This document shows positions 35,034-46,268 of a DNA stretch of 64,000 nucleotides, one piece after another. Location of the stretch: NCBI GenBank assembly GCA_032358165.1, contig JAALGY010000023.1, positions 2,232,001 to 2,296,000 of the forward strand, in the 5' to 3' direction. The DNA comes from Diplosphaera chodatii. Its lineage: Eukaryota; Chlorophyta; Trebouxiophyceae; Prasiolales; Stichococcaceae. Under the pieces are notes generated by a model that ran no database searches, was not told where the DNA came from, and saw only the letters and a list, made by a program, of their open reading frames with translations. Position 1 is the stretch's first letter; each line of letters opens with the position of its first letter. Position numbers and translations under genes: made by a program.

Positions 35034-35404
35034 CACCACCAGCTGCGGTGGCGCAGACGCCCTGGGGCGACCGCTCACCTCTGTGGGAGAAGGCGCACCA
35101 GTCGCTGCACGAGGGGCAGCCGCCGCACGCCTGCCCCTCGCAGCTCAGCAACTGCAGCAGCGGCGAGTCGATGCTGCTCCGGCTGCCATCGCTGCAGCGG
35201 TGCGGCAGCTTCAGCGGCAGCCTGGCCAGCGGTGGCTCGCTGCTGGCGCCCTACTCCCCGGCAGCCTCCGGCAGCAACGTTGGCGAGGAGGACATGCTGT
35301 CCTGGCGGCATGGGCAGTCGCAATTCGACGGCCTGCCGTGGAGTCCCAGCCGCCTGCTGCAGCGCATAGGCTTCTTCTTCCGCCCCACAGCAGCAGTCAG
35401 ATGA
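31862..35404 (+). CDS. Ser/Thr protein kinase with long Gln/Ser-rich tail
   Basis: Seven exons (31862-31932, 32677-32820, 32987-33158, 33339-33500, 33779-33931, 34074-34252, 34447-35404) sum to 612 codons plus stop. The kinase domain begins at once: DFSEMTPIGRGKDSVIYAA (P-loop across a 744-bp first intron), GGKVAVKVYQK (ATP lysine), ICIVMEYCPRGDLLERLL, VIHRDVKLENIFI (catalytic loop), LGDFGLTMSMKQ, GTVEYMSPEV, then an extra loop of about 25 residues (VALPRVELVTSGVVDP), then VDIWALGITVYELLSGHLPF. All catalytic residues are present, so it should be active. The second intron uses a GC donor (AG/GCAAGT at 32821); only this splice keeps the frame. The last exon gives a tail of about 320 residues, low-complexity, with an 11-residue poly-Gln. 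Subfamily is not clear (AGC/CAMK/Aurora-like); substrates unknown. Confidence 0.87.
33285..33319. repeat. 19-bp tandem duplication in kinase intron
   Basis: CATGCTTGGTCACAAA occurs at 33285-33300 and again at 33304-33319, with a 3-base spacer, ending 19 bases before the exon at 33339. Confidence 0.9.
35003..35042 (+). repeat. CAG/CAA microsatellite encoding poly-Gln
   Basis: A CAG run with one CAA interruption lies in the last exon of the kinase gene and encodes about 11 glutamines, followed by prolines. It is likely variable in length between strains. Confidence 0.85.
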
Positions 35405-36045
35405 TGCAAGGATCGTTTGGTGGCCCTCCTAGCAAGCTTCGTGGGGACCAGTTTTGGGCACCGCCGCGGTGTGGGGGGCAGCAGAGGCTGCTCACTTGAT
35501 AGCCGCAGCGGGGCAGCCAGTCGGACGGCGCGCCTTTGTTCCTTCTTTTGCAGCTGCAGCAGACGTGGGTGCCCGGCTGTGGTCAACCTGCAAGCTGGCC
35601 ACTGCTGGCAGCCATGCACTGCTGCAGCCATCGCAGGGTGACAGCAACATCATCGTACTGCTAGTCAGCGCCCCTGATCGGGTACTCCGTGCATCAGTAG
35701 GTGATCTGTTCCAGCACTGATATGGTGTAGAATGCATCGATCTTCATGCAGTTCTGCCATTTGTCTCGTGAGCAAATGAAGTAGGTGTCTGGTTGGTTTG
35801 CGTCTCAGGGAGTACAGCACTTGAACATGGGTACCAAAACATGCTGACGTATGGATGGTGGCCGTATGGTTCCACAAAACTCGAAACTCCACAGAAAACG
35901 ACACACTCATCAGGCACTCATGGCCTAGTGTACAATCGAGCTTTGCAGAAACGATGTGTTCACAGTCCTGGTCGCAAAGAACACAGCAGGCGAAACAGTT
36001 GTCCTGTACTTATTCTCGCCGTTTCTAGCATGGCCGCTCCGATCC
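35405..36045. other. Intergenic between convergent genes
   Basis: It contains the 3' ends of the kinase gene (plus) and the CANIN-like gene (minus). No gene, RNA or repeat is supported. Confidence 0.5.
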
Positions 36046-39000
36046 TCAGCCAAGGGGCGACAGCACCAGCCGATTTCGTTGGTCAATGCAGTCGACCTGC
36101 AGAAGATGACACGATCCTCTCGGTGCCTGGGTAAGCAGAGCGTGCGTAGCCTTGCCTATTGGAGGATGCAGGGCGATCGAAACACGAGCTGCGCAAGTGA
36201 TGTTGACGGGACTCACATGGCCCGCAAGACGGATGGCCGCCACCTGCCACCCGCCAGCCACATTGCGCAGCTCTGTGTGCAGCGTGCGCAGAGTGGTGTG
36301 CCAGCCCGCACCCTTGATGTACCTTGCCGCCTCGATGTCACCCTCCTGAGACTGGCCTGAAGGTAGCGATAAACCAACTTGAGCGGTGACTTGAGCACGT
36401 GGGGGTGCACCCATCGCAACTGCATGACTTGTGATAAGTCTTGTGATGATGGTGCAAGCTGGTACGTTCCCATTGGCAAAGCAGCATGTCCGCAGGCTCT
36501 TCTCGGGGACCGCCCAACACTGCACGCGGACCCACCGCTGCCGGCGCGCTGGGCAACGGCGAGGGTGCCGGGCCACAGCAGCAGGTCGGCGGCCCGCACG
36601 GCCGTGTCCAGCTCCCACACATCAAAGCGGCCGTCCTCCTGGTGTGATGCAGAACTTTGCTGAGACTGCAGGCCTCAGGATGCGCCTCCTGTACATGTGT
36701 TTCCACAGGCATGCGCATGCTTTGGTGTTTATCAGTATGGGCTGAAGCGCAGACAGGTGTGGACCTGGAAGGAGGCCTGTGCTGCACTCTTGGTGTCCTT
36801 GGCGTGCGCCTGCCACCAGAGGCTCTGCACTACCGCCTGCACAACATGCCCGGGCGGCTGTCAGTCAGCAACAGGACGCTTATGCTAGCACTCTCCAGTG
36901 GCCAGCCTTCCTGACATTACAGTCGACACTGCGGTGAAACATTATCATGCCTGGGGATTGATGCTGGTCAGGTCTGGCACCGCAGGCGGCTTGGTCTGCA
37001 CATCAGGAAGTTGTACGTGTTGAGACATACGGTCCATTTACAGTTGGAGGCCCTGCGCTTCCCATTTCCCATTGCGCTTCGTGCTGCACCACCTGATGCA
37101 GGTGGAAGCTCGAGCCTTTCACAAGCTGCACAAGCTGCACAACGACTTGTTGATGTCGTGAGTTACCTACCTTGCTGCTGGGTGCTGGCACAAGGCGCGT
37201 CAGCAGCAGCGCAGCAGCGGCCGTCCGCAGCTGCGCCCCCCGCACAGTGTGCTGTGGCACCGCCTGCAGCGCCGCCAGGTGCGCCCTGCAAAGACGAATA
37301 TCGTGTTGTCACCTGGGTCGGACGCCAGGATCGGATGACCCTTTCCAGTGACCCCACCACTGCAGCACAGTCTCAGAGCGGCTCAACCGAAGCTTGCATC
37401 CAGGGCCATAAGCAAGCTTCTCGTGCAAATGTTCGAGGGTGCATAGTTGATAGGGTGACCACCTGTGGTTTGGGCCCAGCTGCGACACATCGTCAGCTAG
37501 CGCAGGCAGCGATGTGCGCCACTCCTTGTCAGAAGGCCATGCCTCCAGCAGTGCCTGCACCGCAACCTGCAGCAGGCAGTCGCACCATCTGGCACACGGG
37601 CATAGTGTGAGCAGCACACCAACCAGGCCCATTGGATGCGCTTGAGCCGAGGAGCAGGACCAATGCATGCATCATTTTGTAGCAGCTGATTGAGCTGTCC
37701 ACCACCCCAAAACGCTTGACCCACCAATGTCATGCCCAACATGTGCTTTCTGCAGTGACTTTGACAGCACGTGAAGGCTCGGGACCCGCACCTGAAGCTC
37801 TGTGGAGAGCGCCATGCCGGCCGGGTCCAGCCGCAACTGGAGCAGCGCGGTGACCAGGCGCTGCAGCCCCGCCGCCCGCAGCCCGCCCCGCCGCCGCCCG
37901 CCGCTGTGCTCCTGCAGCGCGCATGCAGCTGAGCAGGTGAGCCGCTGCGCTGGCAAGCTACACATGCCCGCAATCCCTCACGTGTCTGCCGGCCACGGGG
38001 CTGCTGGTCGCCTGACACTGCAGGCAGGCACCCTGCCAGGCGCATACCGGCATGCCCAAGAGTGCACTGGCAGCGGCCAGACACATGCCTGATCATAGGT
38101 GCACAGCGCGGGTATCAGCTGCAGCAGCAGGCGCAGACGTGCCACCACAGGCGCTGCCTCGGAGCCTCCCGTCATCTCCTCGTCTGCCGACTGTGCAAGC
38201 GCCCGCTTTTGTCCGGATGACCGCCTGCCGCCCTTGGCCGCCTTGTTGGGCGACTTTGCTGCAGCTGCTCTGCCTGCATGGGTTTCTCCGCTGTTAGAGG
38301 GGGACATTAACCGCAGGCGTGGCAGTTGCACTACTTTGCCAGGCTGGCATCACAGACAACATGCGACTTGTCAGCTACGGCGTGATGATGGCCAGAAGCT
38401 TGTCTGGGGCATTTAGATCCTACCTGCCATGCCTGGACTGCGGTAGCCGCACTGCTGCAGCGCTGCCAGCAGCGCATCATCGCCAGGCAGCCACTCAATC
38501 TGAACATCCCGCTGCGGCCCGTCAAACTGTGCTGCGCTGGCAGCGTCAACTGCGCACAAGCAAGAGTGCTGATCCAGCTGTGGACACCATGCCAACCGTG
38601 ACAGACACAAGTTTATAGTGCGCCAGCACTGCAACATCTGCACCATAGCATACCTGACGCAGGCTGTGCCAATGGGTTGCACGACAGCTGCTGTCCCATG
38701 ATTGAGATCAGCGCATTGAAGCTTGCATTGGCCACCTGAGGTGTGAATGGCAGTGCAAGGGGGTCTCATCGATGGTCGCAGTGATTGCCACGAATGAGAC
38801 CTGCCTCCCAGATCAGCATGGTGAACGCACAGTGACAAAGCTATGCCTGAAGAACCGCACTCACAGTCAGGTCCTGTGAGGCGACCATCAGGCGCAGCAG
38901 CTCCTGAGCAGTGGCCGCGGGGCAGCTGCCCGATGCCCTGCAGTACTCCGCCAGCAGACCACCGACCTGCAAGCTCATGCAGGGACACCGCTCGGGACAA

Positions 39001-40101
39001 CACCAGGGTGTGAGCATCATAAACTGGCAGCAAGCATGAGCCTGGTGATATTGGCTTGTGACCGGCTGTGTACATGCAGCAGCAGTGGCCAGGTCATGCA
39101 TGTCGTGTGTGTGTAGAACAGCATGTATGAGATGTGTGCACAGGGGAGTCTAAAGCAGCGCACCAGCAGCTGCCGCACTGCATCCTGGTGGTCCAGATCT
39201 GCTGCTTTGTCGGTGCAGTCACCATCCTCTGCTGCAGGACACGCCTGCAGCAGGCCGCTGCTCTCCAGCTCCACGGGCTGTGCCAGCTCGGCCTTCATTG
39301 CATTGAACTTGTCAGCAGTCGACGTCATGTTGTGTCTGAGAATTGGTCAACAGGCCAGCAGCCCGGCCTGAGTTACCACTCAGGGTAGGCTATGCAGCGT
39401 ACCCACGTACAAGTTGCACAACCTATACGTAAAACGATTTGACAGTCCTAGCTACGTTTTCAGGTGGTCAGAGTGTGCAGCCAGCAAAGCCGTAGGTGCT
39501 GCTGTGGCAGGCTGCCATTTAGCGCACAGTATTAAGGAAAAACTGCGCGTACCAGTTCTGCAAACAAGCACTGATGGCTGGCATCAGGCTCTGGGTGATC
39601 GGTCTCAACAGCTGGCAGCTTGTCCACTGGCAGCTCGACGTCATCCTCCGGCGATGCCAGGCTCTCCTGTGCCTGCATGCAGCACACCATGTCCCGTCGT
39701 GGCTGACAGCCTTCAACTTCTGCGGACAGTGACCTGTATGCTACATCATACAAACACGGACAGCATGCAAGATCAGTGTGGGCCCGTACCGCCTGTTCCT
39801 TGACCGCCTCCTGCGATGCCTTCTGCTGATCCCGCTTTTTGGTGTCCCGCACCAGCTGCTCGAGACTCGTGACGCCCTGCTTCGGCTTCAGCCTGCATCA
39901 ACAATGAACCAACCACATGATGCAGGGTCACCAGTCCAGCAGGTCGCACCGCACAGTACCTTCCTCAGTTTCCTGTGCAAGGAGGCGCTGCACATCCATC
40001 GCAACACAACGAATGGGTGTTGTAGGTATGTAGATCGCTTACAGATCAGCAGCGCCTGCAAACTCCGCAAGGTCAGCGCAAAAATCGATCATAGCTGGCA
40101 T
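36046..40101 (-). CDS. FAM178/SLF2-type CANIN-domain protein (SMC5/6 localisation)
   Basis: Animal SLF2 (FAM178A) brings the SMC5/6 complex to stalled forks through its CANIN domain. On the minus strand a probable start exon reads MPAMIDFCADLAEFAGAADL (40101-40042). It is followed by LKPKQGVTSLEQLVRDTKKR (near 39890), ESLASPEDDVELPVDKLPAV (near 39660) and a MTSTADKFNAMKAELAQPVE exon (39328). Then come VGGLLAEYCRASGSCPAATA (38970), VQIEWLPGDDALLAALQQCG (38500) and VARLRLLLQLIPALCTYDQ (38145). A run of cleanly phased exons follows: LQRLVTALLQLRLDPAGMAL/STELQ (37875-37794), VAVQALLEAWPSDKEWRTSL (near 37570), HLAALQAVPQHTVRGAQLRT and AAAALLLTRLVP (to 37189). The ends are VWELDTAVRAADLLLWPG and YIKGAGWHTTLRTLHTELRN, stopping at 36046. 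This helical order parallels the SLF2 C-terminus as I know it. The identity is a remote-homology judgement. Confidence 0.58.
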
Positions 40102-40529
40102 GGCGTTTGAACAGGTGGCCCAAGAGCCTGAATTTCAGACTTCGGGGTCAGTCAAGCAGCTCGCTGGCACCCAAGGGCACATGATACTGCGCCTTGCAGC
40201 AGTCCTCTGATGTCGCGATGCGGCCAGGGGCCAGCATTGGTGAATGCTGAAGACGAGAACACTGACGAGGTGACGACCTGAGGTTTCCGGTGTCGACAGT
40301 TTGAAAGGTGAAATGCATTGGGGCAGCAGCGTGTAGGGGCACCTTTCATGTCAAGGGTAATCACGTAGTGGTTGAGAGCACGTCCTGTCGGTCTGCAGCT
40401 TCACGCACACCAGCAACCACATCACGCTTTGACCGCGTTCATCGATCCCAGTTTTATCAGGGACCAAAAGTTGCATTTGCCATCGTCTGTTATATAACCG
40501 TGCAGTCCTCCCAGTCTGCGTCTATTAAG

Positions 40530-43144
40530 ATGCAGCACCAGGGTTTGCTGGGCAGGGTTGGGCAGCAGGCGCCTGCTGGGCTGCTCGATGCCCACAGGGC
40601 TCCATCTGACCATTTAACGCTGCAGCGTGGACGGCGCAGGGCAGCCAGGCGGCAACAGCAGGGGCACCGAACCTGCCAAGCCAGCTCCACAGCCAACCCG
40701 CCCAGGCCCACCCGGCCGGGGGGCGCGGTCAGCCCCTGGTCACCGCCGCAGCAGCAACGGGAGCTTCCGTCGCTTGGCTATGACCGGGACTTCAGCGAGC
40801 GGTACACGCTCGACCAGCCCCTCGGTGCCGGTTCCTTCAAAACCGTGTTCGTGGGCCGCAGCAGAGCCACCGGCGAGCGGGTCGCCGTGGCCGTGATTGG
40901 CAAGGAACGCGATGGAGCCGATGTGGAGCACAACTTACGGAGGATTGAGCGCGAGGTGAGGCACATCATTGCAGTCAGTCTATCCAACGTCAGCAATGCC
41001 GTCCTCCTCAACTGCAGCACAACAGCGATCACAGCGGCGGCAGCACCGATCAGAGTTACGGTAGAAATTTTGGCACACGCAGCAGTGCTGCCGAGCTGCT
41101 CACAGAGTCTTCAGCATGACCTGCTCTGCATTGGTGTCCCATCCCGGTCGGTTAGCTGCTCGACAACCATCACAGCCAGCAAGTCTCGGAGAATTGCATG
41201 CCACTGTATGCTTCAAGACCAACATGCCACTCCGGCGACCCAGTAGCGGTTGATCTTGATGGTTTTGCTGCACAGTCAGCACACCCTGAATAGGTTAGCT
41301 GGTCATGAGAATTGATGTTGACACCAGGTTGGATCACGACCGATTTTTGTGGCTGTTTGTTGCAGGTCGACATCACGCAGCGGTTGCAAGTTCGGCCGGA
41401 GACGGTCAGGCTGCTGGGGAAGTTTGAGGTACTTGGCTAGCGTGTGCAAGTTCATCCGGTGTCACTGTCATATTGTGCGTAGTGGAATGTCCTGTGGCTT
41501 GCAGGTAGCACTGGAGAGCCACGTTGCTTCCCTTTGATCAGCAGCTCCATTGAGTGTGTCAGTCACAGATTTGTTTCAATATGCAGGACGCAAAAAATGT
41601 TTACTTGGTGACAGAGATGTGCGATGGCGGCACACTAGAGCAGTTCATGAAGGTGATTCACGGCATACACGCTGGAGGACATGCAGTGCAGTTCTGCCAC
41701 AGATTGCGTGCACTGCCAGAACCCGGCAGGCGAAAAACATGCTGACCAATGTTTCGCAATCTTCTGTGCAGAACCACAGCAGGATGGCGGAACATGATGC
41801 AGCCCTTGTGGTGATGGATGTGCTTCATGTGCTTGCGGAGTGCAACAGGCAGAAGGTCTGCTACGCCGATATCAAGCCAGCCAACATCCTGCTGAAGCGG
41901 CGATACCCAGACATTCAGCTCAGCCGCCTCAGCAACTGCCAGGTCTGACCTCCTTCCACCCGTACCTGTGTGCAGTTGAAGTTCATCACGCAGCCTCATG
42001 CGTGCACATACACTAGCCTTAATGGGAAGCTTACTTTGTATATGGCTGCCAACAGGATGCGCCGCCAGAGGTTCGGGTCATCGACTTTGGCTGCTCACAG
42101 TTTGTGCAGGAGGGTTCAAAGCTTGAAAAGCGGACAGGTGAGCACATCTTGCAACTGAAAACAAGGCTCACCAGAAAGGGTATCACGAGGAGACATGTGC
42201 AGAGCATACGCAGATGCGACCAGAGGGGTACTGACGCTGCACACATTGATCATTCCGCAGGCACCCCACTATTTCTGCCGCCAGAGATGTTTATGCGGCA
42301 CTGGGGCCCAGAGGCAGACCTTTGGTTGCTTGGCATGGTCACCTATTTGCTGCTGTCAGGTGCCCTACTTCTCACACCTGGTTGTGGAATGGGCAACAGA
42401 GCATCAATGCACCTTGCCACCTTCGCCCGTGTCTGGAGGCTCACTGGCGAGTTGCGGTTCACTGCAGGCCTGATGCCATTCTGGGGCGGTGCCAGCGGTG
42501 GCATCCCGCCCTTCATGGTGATGCAGGAGATCCTCGGCGGCGACATCAAATTTGACGGCGACCACTGGGCTGGCATCTCGGAGGATGCCATTGACTTCGT
42601 GGATAAGCTGCTGGACCGTGACTTCAACACACGCATGACTGCAGAACAGGTGCGCGCTGACTTGAGATGGCTTGAGTCGTGCATGCATGTTGCGAATCAC
42701 CTGCAGCATGCTCGATCTTGGGGTCTTCCTGGCCTGCATGCACATGAAGCATTTTATCATCGTCATCAGTACCATCCTTGATGCATGCAGGCATTGCAGC
42801 ACCCGTGGCTGGTGAGGGCAGAGGGCAGGGAGGATCTGGAGGAGTGCTCGCTGGACTGGGACACGGATGGCAATGAGTATGCGGTGAGTCCGGGGCCTGC
42901 ACGCAGGCTGTGCCAAGGAGGCATGTGCATTAATCGCAATGATGTGTCTTCACTGCTCGCAAGCTCTTGCATTGCTGCACCCGGGCGGTATCGCACAACT
43001 GATGTTCCCTTCCTTCATCACAAACAGGAGTACAACATGATGGGCCGTGACCGCGACCATGATGGGCGTGCACACCATTTGGGCAGCTCTGGTGCCCCGT
43101 CTTGTGACTTCAACACCGCCAGCTTGGAGGAGGCTGCTCACTAG
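40530..43144 (+). CDS. CDPK-like protein kinase with WNK-type lysine position
   Basis: Nine exons (40530-40955, 41366-41428, 41587-41652, 41772-41942, 42056-42137, 42261-42359, 42468-42649, 42791-42883, 43028-43144) sum to 432 codons plus stop. The first 85 residues are Arg/Gln/Pro-rich without acidic residues, like a plastid leader. The glycine loop is LDQPLGAGSFKTVFVGRS. The usual VAVK lysine is alanine (GERVAVAVIGKERDGAD). A lysine sits in the loop (GSFKTVF), where WNK kinases keep their catalytic lysine. The rest is CDPK/CAMK-like: VYLVTEMCDGGTLEQFMK, VCYADIKPANILLK (His-Arg of HRD replaced by Tyr-Ala, Asp kept), VRVIDFGCSQF, GTPLFLPPEMFMR, ADLWLLGMVTYLLLSG and RMTAEQALQHPWLV. There are no EF hands. 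It is probably active by the WNK arrangement; plastid targeting is inferred only from composition. Confidence 0.87.
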
Positions 43145-43951
43145 GCATCCACAGCCTTGTAGACATCCGGCGGGTTGTGAAGGTGCCAGCATCAGGCAGT
43201 AGCAACCTTGGCGCAGCAGGCTTGAGACGGCAGGCAGTAGCGCCTCCAGCTGCTACAATTTTGGCAGGGCTGTCGTGCTTTTGGCGGAGCTCATGCGTCG
43301 CAGCAGGCATCCAGCGGTCATGATGTATTTGTTAGGTCTCAGGGATCAGGAGATCGGGGTGTGTATAGTAGGGCCTTGATATTGAGTTGGCGCCAGCATT
43401 GTGCCCGCAGACATTCGTTGTGCCACTAGCAGAAGCATTCGGAACCCCCAACAGCTTCATTGTCGTAGGGCTTGTTCAAAGCAGCAGCTGATTGGATTAG
43501 GAGCAGTTGTTCTGTTTGACAAGGTGCCGTCCTGAGGACATTTGCGCCTTCCTGGTGCCTGATGCTGAGTGGCACTGTAGTTGGCGAGTGCACTGAGCAA
43601 CAAACTCTTGCCCGCCTATGCAGAACAGATGCGAATTATGGCTGTGTTCTTCTCTCTACAGCAGCGCCTCGTCTTCAGCCCCGTTCATGCGTCCAGTACC
43701 TGCATCCTCGTATCCTTCAGCTGCCCTGACATCCACCTGTCCGTCATCTGTCTGACAGGCCATGCAAGCTAAAGCATGCTGCCTCGTCAATGCTCTCTTG
43801 TTGCGTTGTGCTTGACCAACAGCGCGGCGGATCAAATGTGTGATACGCACAAAATTGCAGATTGCGCATAGCTGACTGTGGATTTTCCTGACACCAGACA
43901 ACGGTGTCGATCCCCCGCGCCGCCAACATTACGGCCTAAATCAGATGGGAT
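43145..43951. other. Intergenic, no gene seen
   Basis: About 800 bp between the kinase stop and the RAD51D start, both on plus. It is lower in GC than the genes and holds no supported exon. It should contain a 3' UTR and the RAD51D promoter. Confidence 0.5.
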
Positions 43952-46008
43952 ATGTCCAATAGCATTGCAGACCTTGATCTCGGTCTCCCCCCCTCTGTGC
44001 ATGCTCAGCTGGCCGCTGAGGTTCCATCAGGTACTTAGTGGACATGGGCGCGTCTTGGGGCTTGCGCGTCTGCCACAACAAAGATTACCAAGGGTGGTCT
44101 GCATCGTCTGCCCATTAGATGCTGAACGTGTTGTGACTGACGTGCGCAATGCAGTGGCACACTACATCACACGCACAGCACCAGTTCAGGCGGGCGGCCA
44201 TGAAGAGTGGGAGGAGGTGCGATGTGCGGACAGCCGTCCGCATGCGCATCCGTTTTATCACACAGCGTGTGACCTCATCCATACACATGCTCGACTGCAG
44301 GCAATCCAAACCCTAGACACATACATCCTGCATAACATCGTGCCGCAAGTTCGCTCTGGCGTAGACCTCTACAATGACGCCGGCATTCTGCGGTCAACAG
44401 GCAGCCCCAGGTACTACATCATCATGAAGCAGGCATCTGAATTCGAGCTTGCATGCGATCGATCAAAGGGGTCCTGTGATGTGTGGCTCACTCGAGTCTC
44501 TGCTGTCATACACGAGGCTGGATGCGCTGCTGGGGAGTGGTTACCGTCAGGGGCAGCTGATCGAGTTAGTGGGCGAGTCCGGCTCTGGCAAGACCCAGGT
44601 CAACTTCCCACGGCAGATGCCCTATGCGTTGCAAAGTGTCACTGTATATGTGTCAGCCCACTGAAGTCTCATGCATAGGATGCGCAGGTTTGCCTGTTAG
44701 CAGCGGCGGCCAATGCGGCAGCTGGTGTGCAGGTATCATACATTGACACTGGGAATGGGTTCAGCTCGCATCGCATTGCGCAGGTCTTTCAGGCGCTGCC
44801 ACCATCGCAGCGGGTAAGCTGGGCTGTGCCCGCTGTGCATCCTGATGAAGCAGCTACATCAGTGCAGTGTTTGCAACAGCGCTGAACCATCTGGGTTATT
44901 TCTTTCAGGGTGCGGCACAGCTGCCAGATGTGCTGGCGTGCATCGAAGTGCGGAAGGCTTTCGATGCACAGGCAAGCACGACTGCCTCGCCGGCGCTGCT
45001 GTCTTGCAGCTGGATGTCCAGTCTCGGGGATATCTGCTACAAAAATCTGCACATGCAGGCGCTGCTCAACGCCGTGAATTCGCTTGCTGGAGGGTTTGCG
45101 GCAACTGGCGCTGGAGCGAATTCCCACATGCCGCAGCTGGTGCTCGTCGACTCCTTTTCAGGGGTGTTCAGCCCCGTCCTGGGTCGTCAGCACATGCAAG
45201 GCACGTGGGATGCTGCCTGTTTTGCCAATGACGCAATCAGCTTAGGCGTCATTCAAGGCGAGCCTAATGCACCGAGCGAGCTTCAGACCGTGGACAATCG
45301 CCGTCTCCACGCCAACTGCATTCGGCAACCAAGTCGCACAACTGATCTGCACTGCTGAACGCAGGCAGTGCGCTTATGATTGGAGCCGCACGCCTTCTGA
45401 AGTGCCTGGCGGTGAAACATGGCATGGTCGTCATCGTGGTCAACCACATAGTTGGCAGCGCACAGGTGATTTTCATGGTGGTGCTCAAGTGGCAGGGCTC
45501 GTTACAGCCCAGAGGCTACAAGCCAGGCTTCTCGTTGGAACTAGTTGAGCCGATCAGTGTTGGCACACGACGCCAGAGAGGTGACACCCAAGGTTGAGGT
45601 GGTTGTTCACCATCTGATGGACGCACTGCCTTCTTGCAGGATCGCAAACCAGCGCTCGGCGAGCACTGGCTGCCGCAACCGCACACGCGCGTGCACTTGC
45701 AGCGGCAGCAGGTACAGTGCACCCATCTGCAGCATTGATCCTTCGTGGACGTGTTTCAGAGGGCAGGCTGTCCTTGCCAGTGCACTCTGCAGTGGTGCCC
45801 TGTGCCCAGATGTTCGCGCTGCGCACTACACTCAACACACCTACAGATGTGTAATTCAGCATCTCTCCTTCGGTGGCTGCAGGGTCCTTTGCGAATGGCT
45901 GTGCTGAAGACAAGCACCGTGCTGCCCCCGGGTGGCAGCACGGTCCTGGATATGGATGACCTCACTGGAACACGGGCTGCTGCTGCTACTGCTGCTGCTG
46001 CTGTGTAG
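43952..46008 (+). CDS. RAD51D: RAD51D-like recombinase paralog
   Basis: RAD51D is a RAD51 paralog of the BCDX2 complex that helps load RAD51 in homologous recombination. It starts MSNSIADLDLGLPPSVHAQL (43952-44030). The linker DTYILHNIVPQVRSGVDLYN, then GILRSTGS (near 44310-44400), precedes SLESLLSYTRLDALLGSGYR. The Walker A is IELVGESGSGKTQ (near 44560-44598). Next come VCLLAAAANAAAGVQVSYID (44690), Walker B in QLVLVDSFSGVFSPVLGRQH (45136), ALMIGAARLLKCLAVKHGMV followed by VIVVNHIVGS (45371-45460), GYKPG, KPALGEHWLPQPHTRVHLQR (45645-45712) and the last exon GPLRMAVLKTSTVLPPGGST (from 45882). Motif order and the KPALG.HW..VP.TR pattern fit RAD51D rather than XRCC2/3 or RAD51B/C. An Ala-rich end closes at 46008. 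Small exons near 44.0-44.3 kb and 44.9 kb are approximate. Confidence 0.87.
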
Positions 46009-46268
46009 GTGCATGCACACGTGGTGCTACGCAGGCATGGCAGTTTGATACTCCAGAAGCAGCTGCCAACCTACTTGCAGAAAGGTCCAACATATGATGC
46101 ATACCCCGGCGGCATTATTATGTCCGGACTTCAGAGTCTGCTCATGTGCCGTCGCATGCACCAGAATGTACTTGTCGAACAGTACTACACAAGGTTGCAC
46201 CGACCGACATGCAGAGCACAAAGGACCCTGGCAGCACAGACCGCTGATGCACTGATGAGCCCCGTCAA
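46009..46268. other. Short gap between convergent RAD51D and RPN7
   Basis: The 260-bp gap between the two stop codons must hold both 3' UTRs. No terminator or RNA element was recognised. Confidence 0.5.

Noticed and set aside
43656..43901. Minus-strand 81-codon frame between kinase and RAD51D
   Set aside because: No motif, unusual composition and no splice partners.
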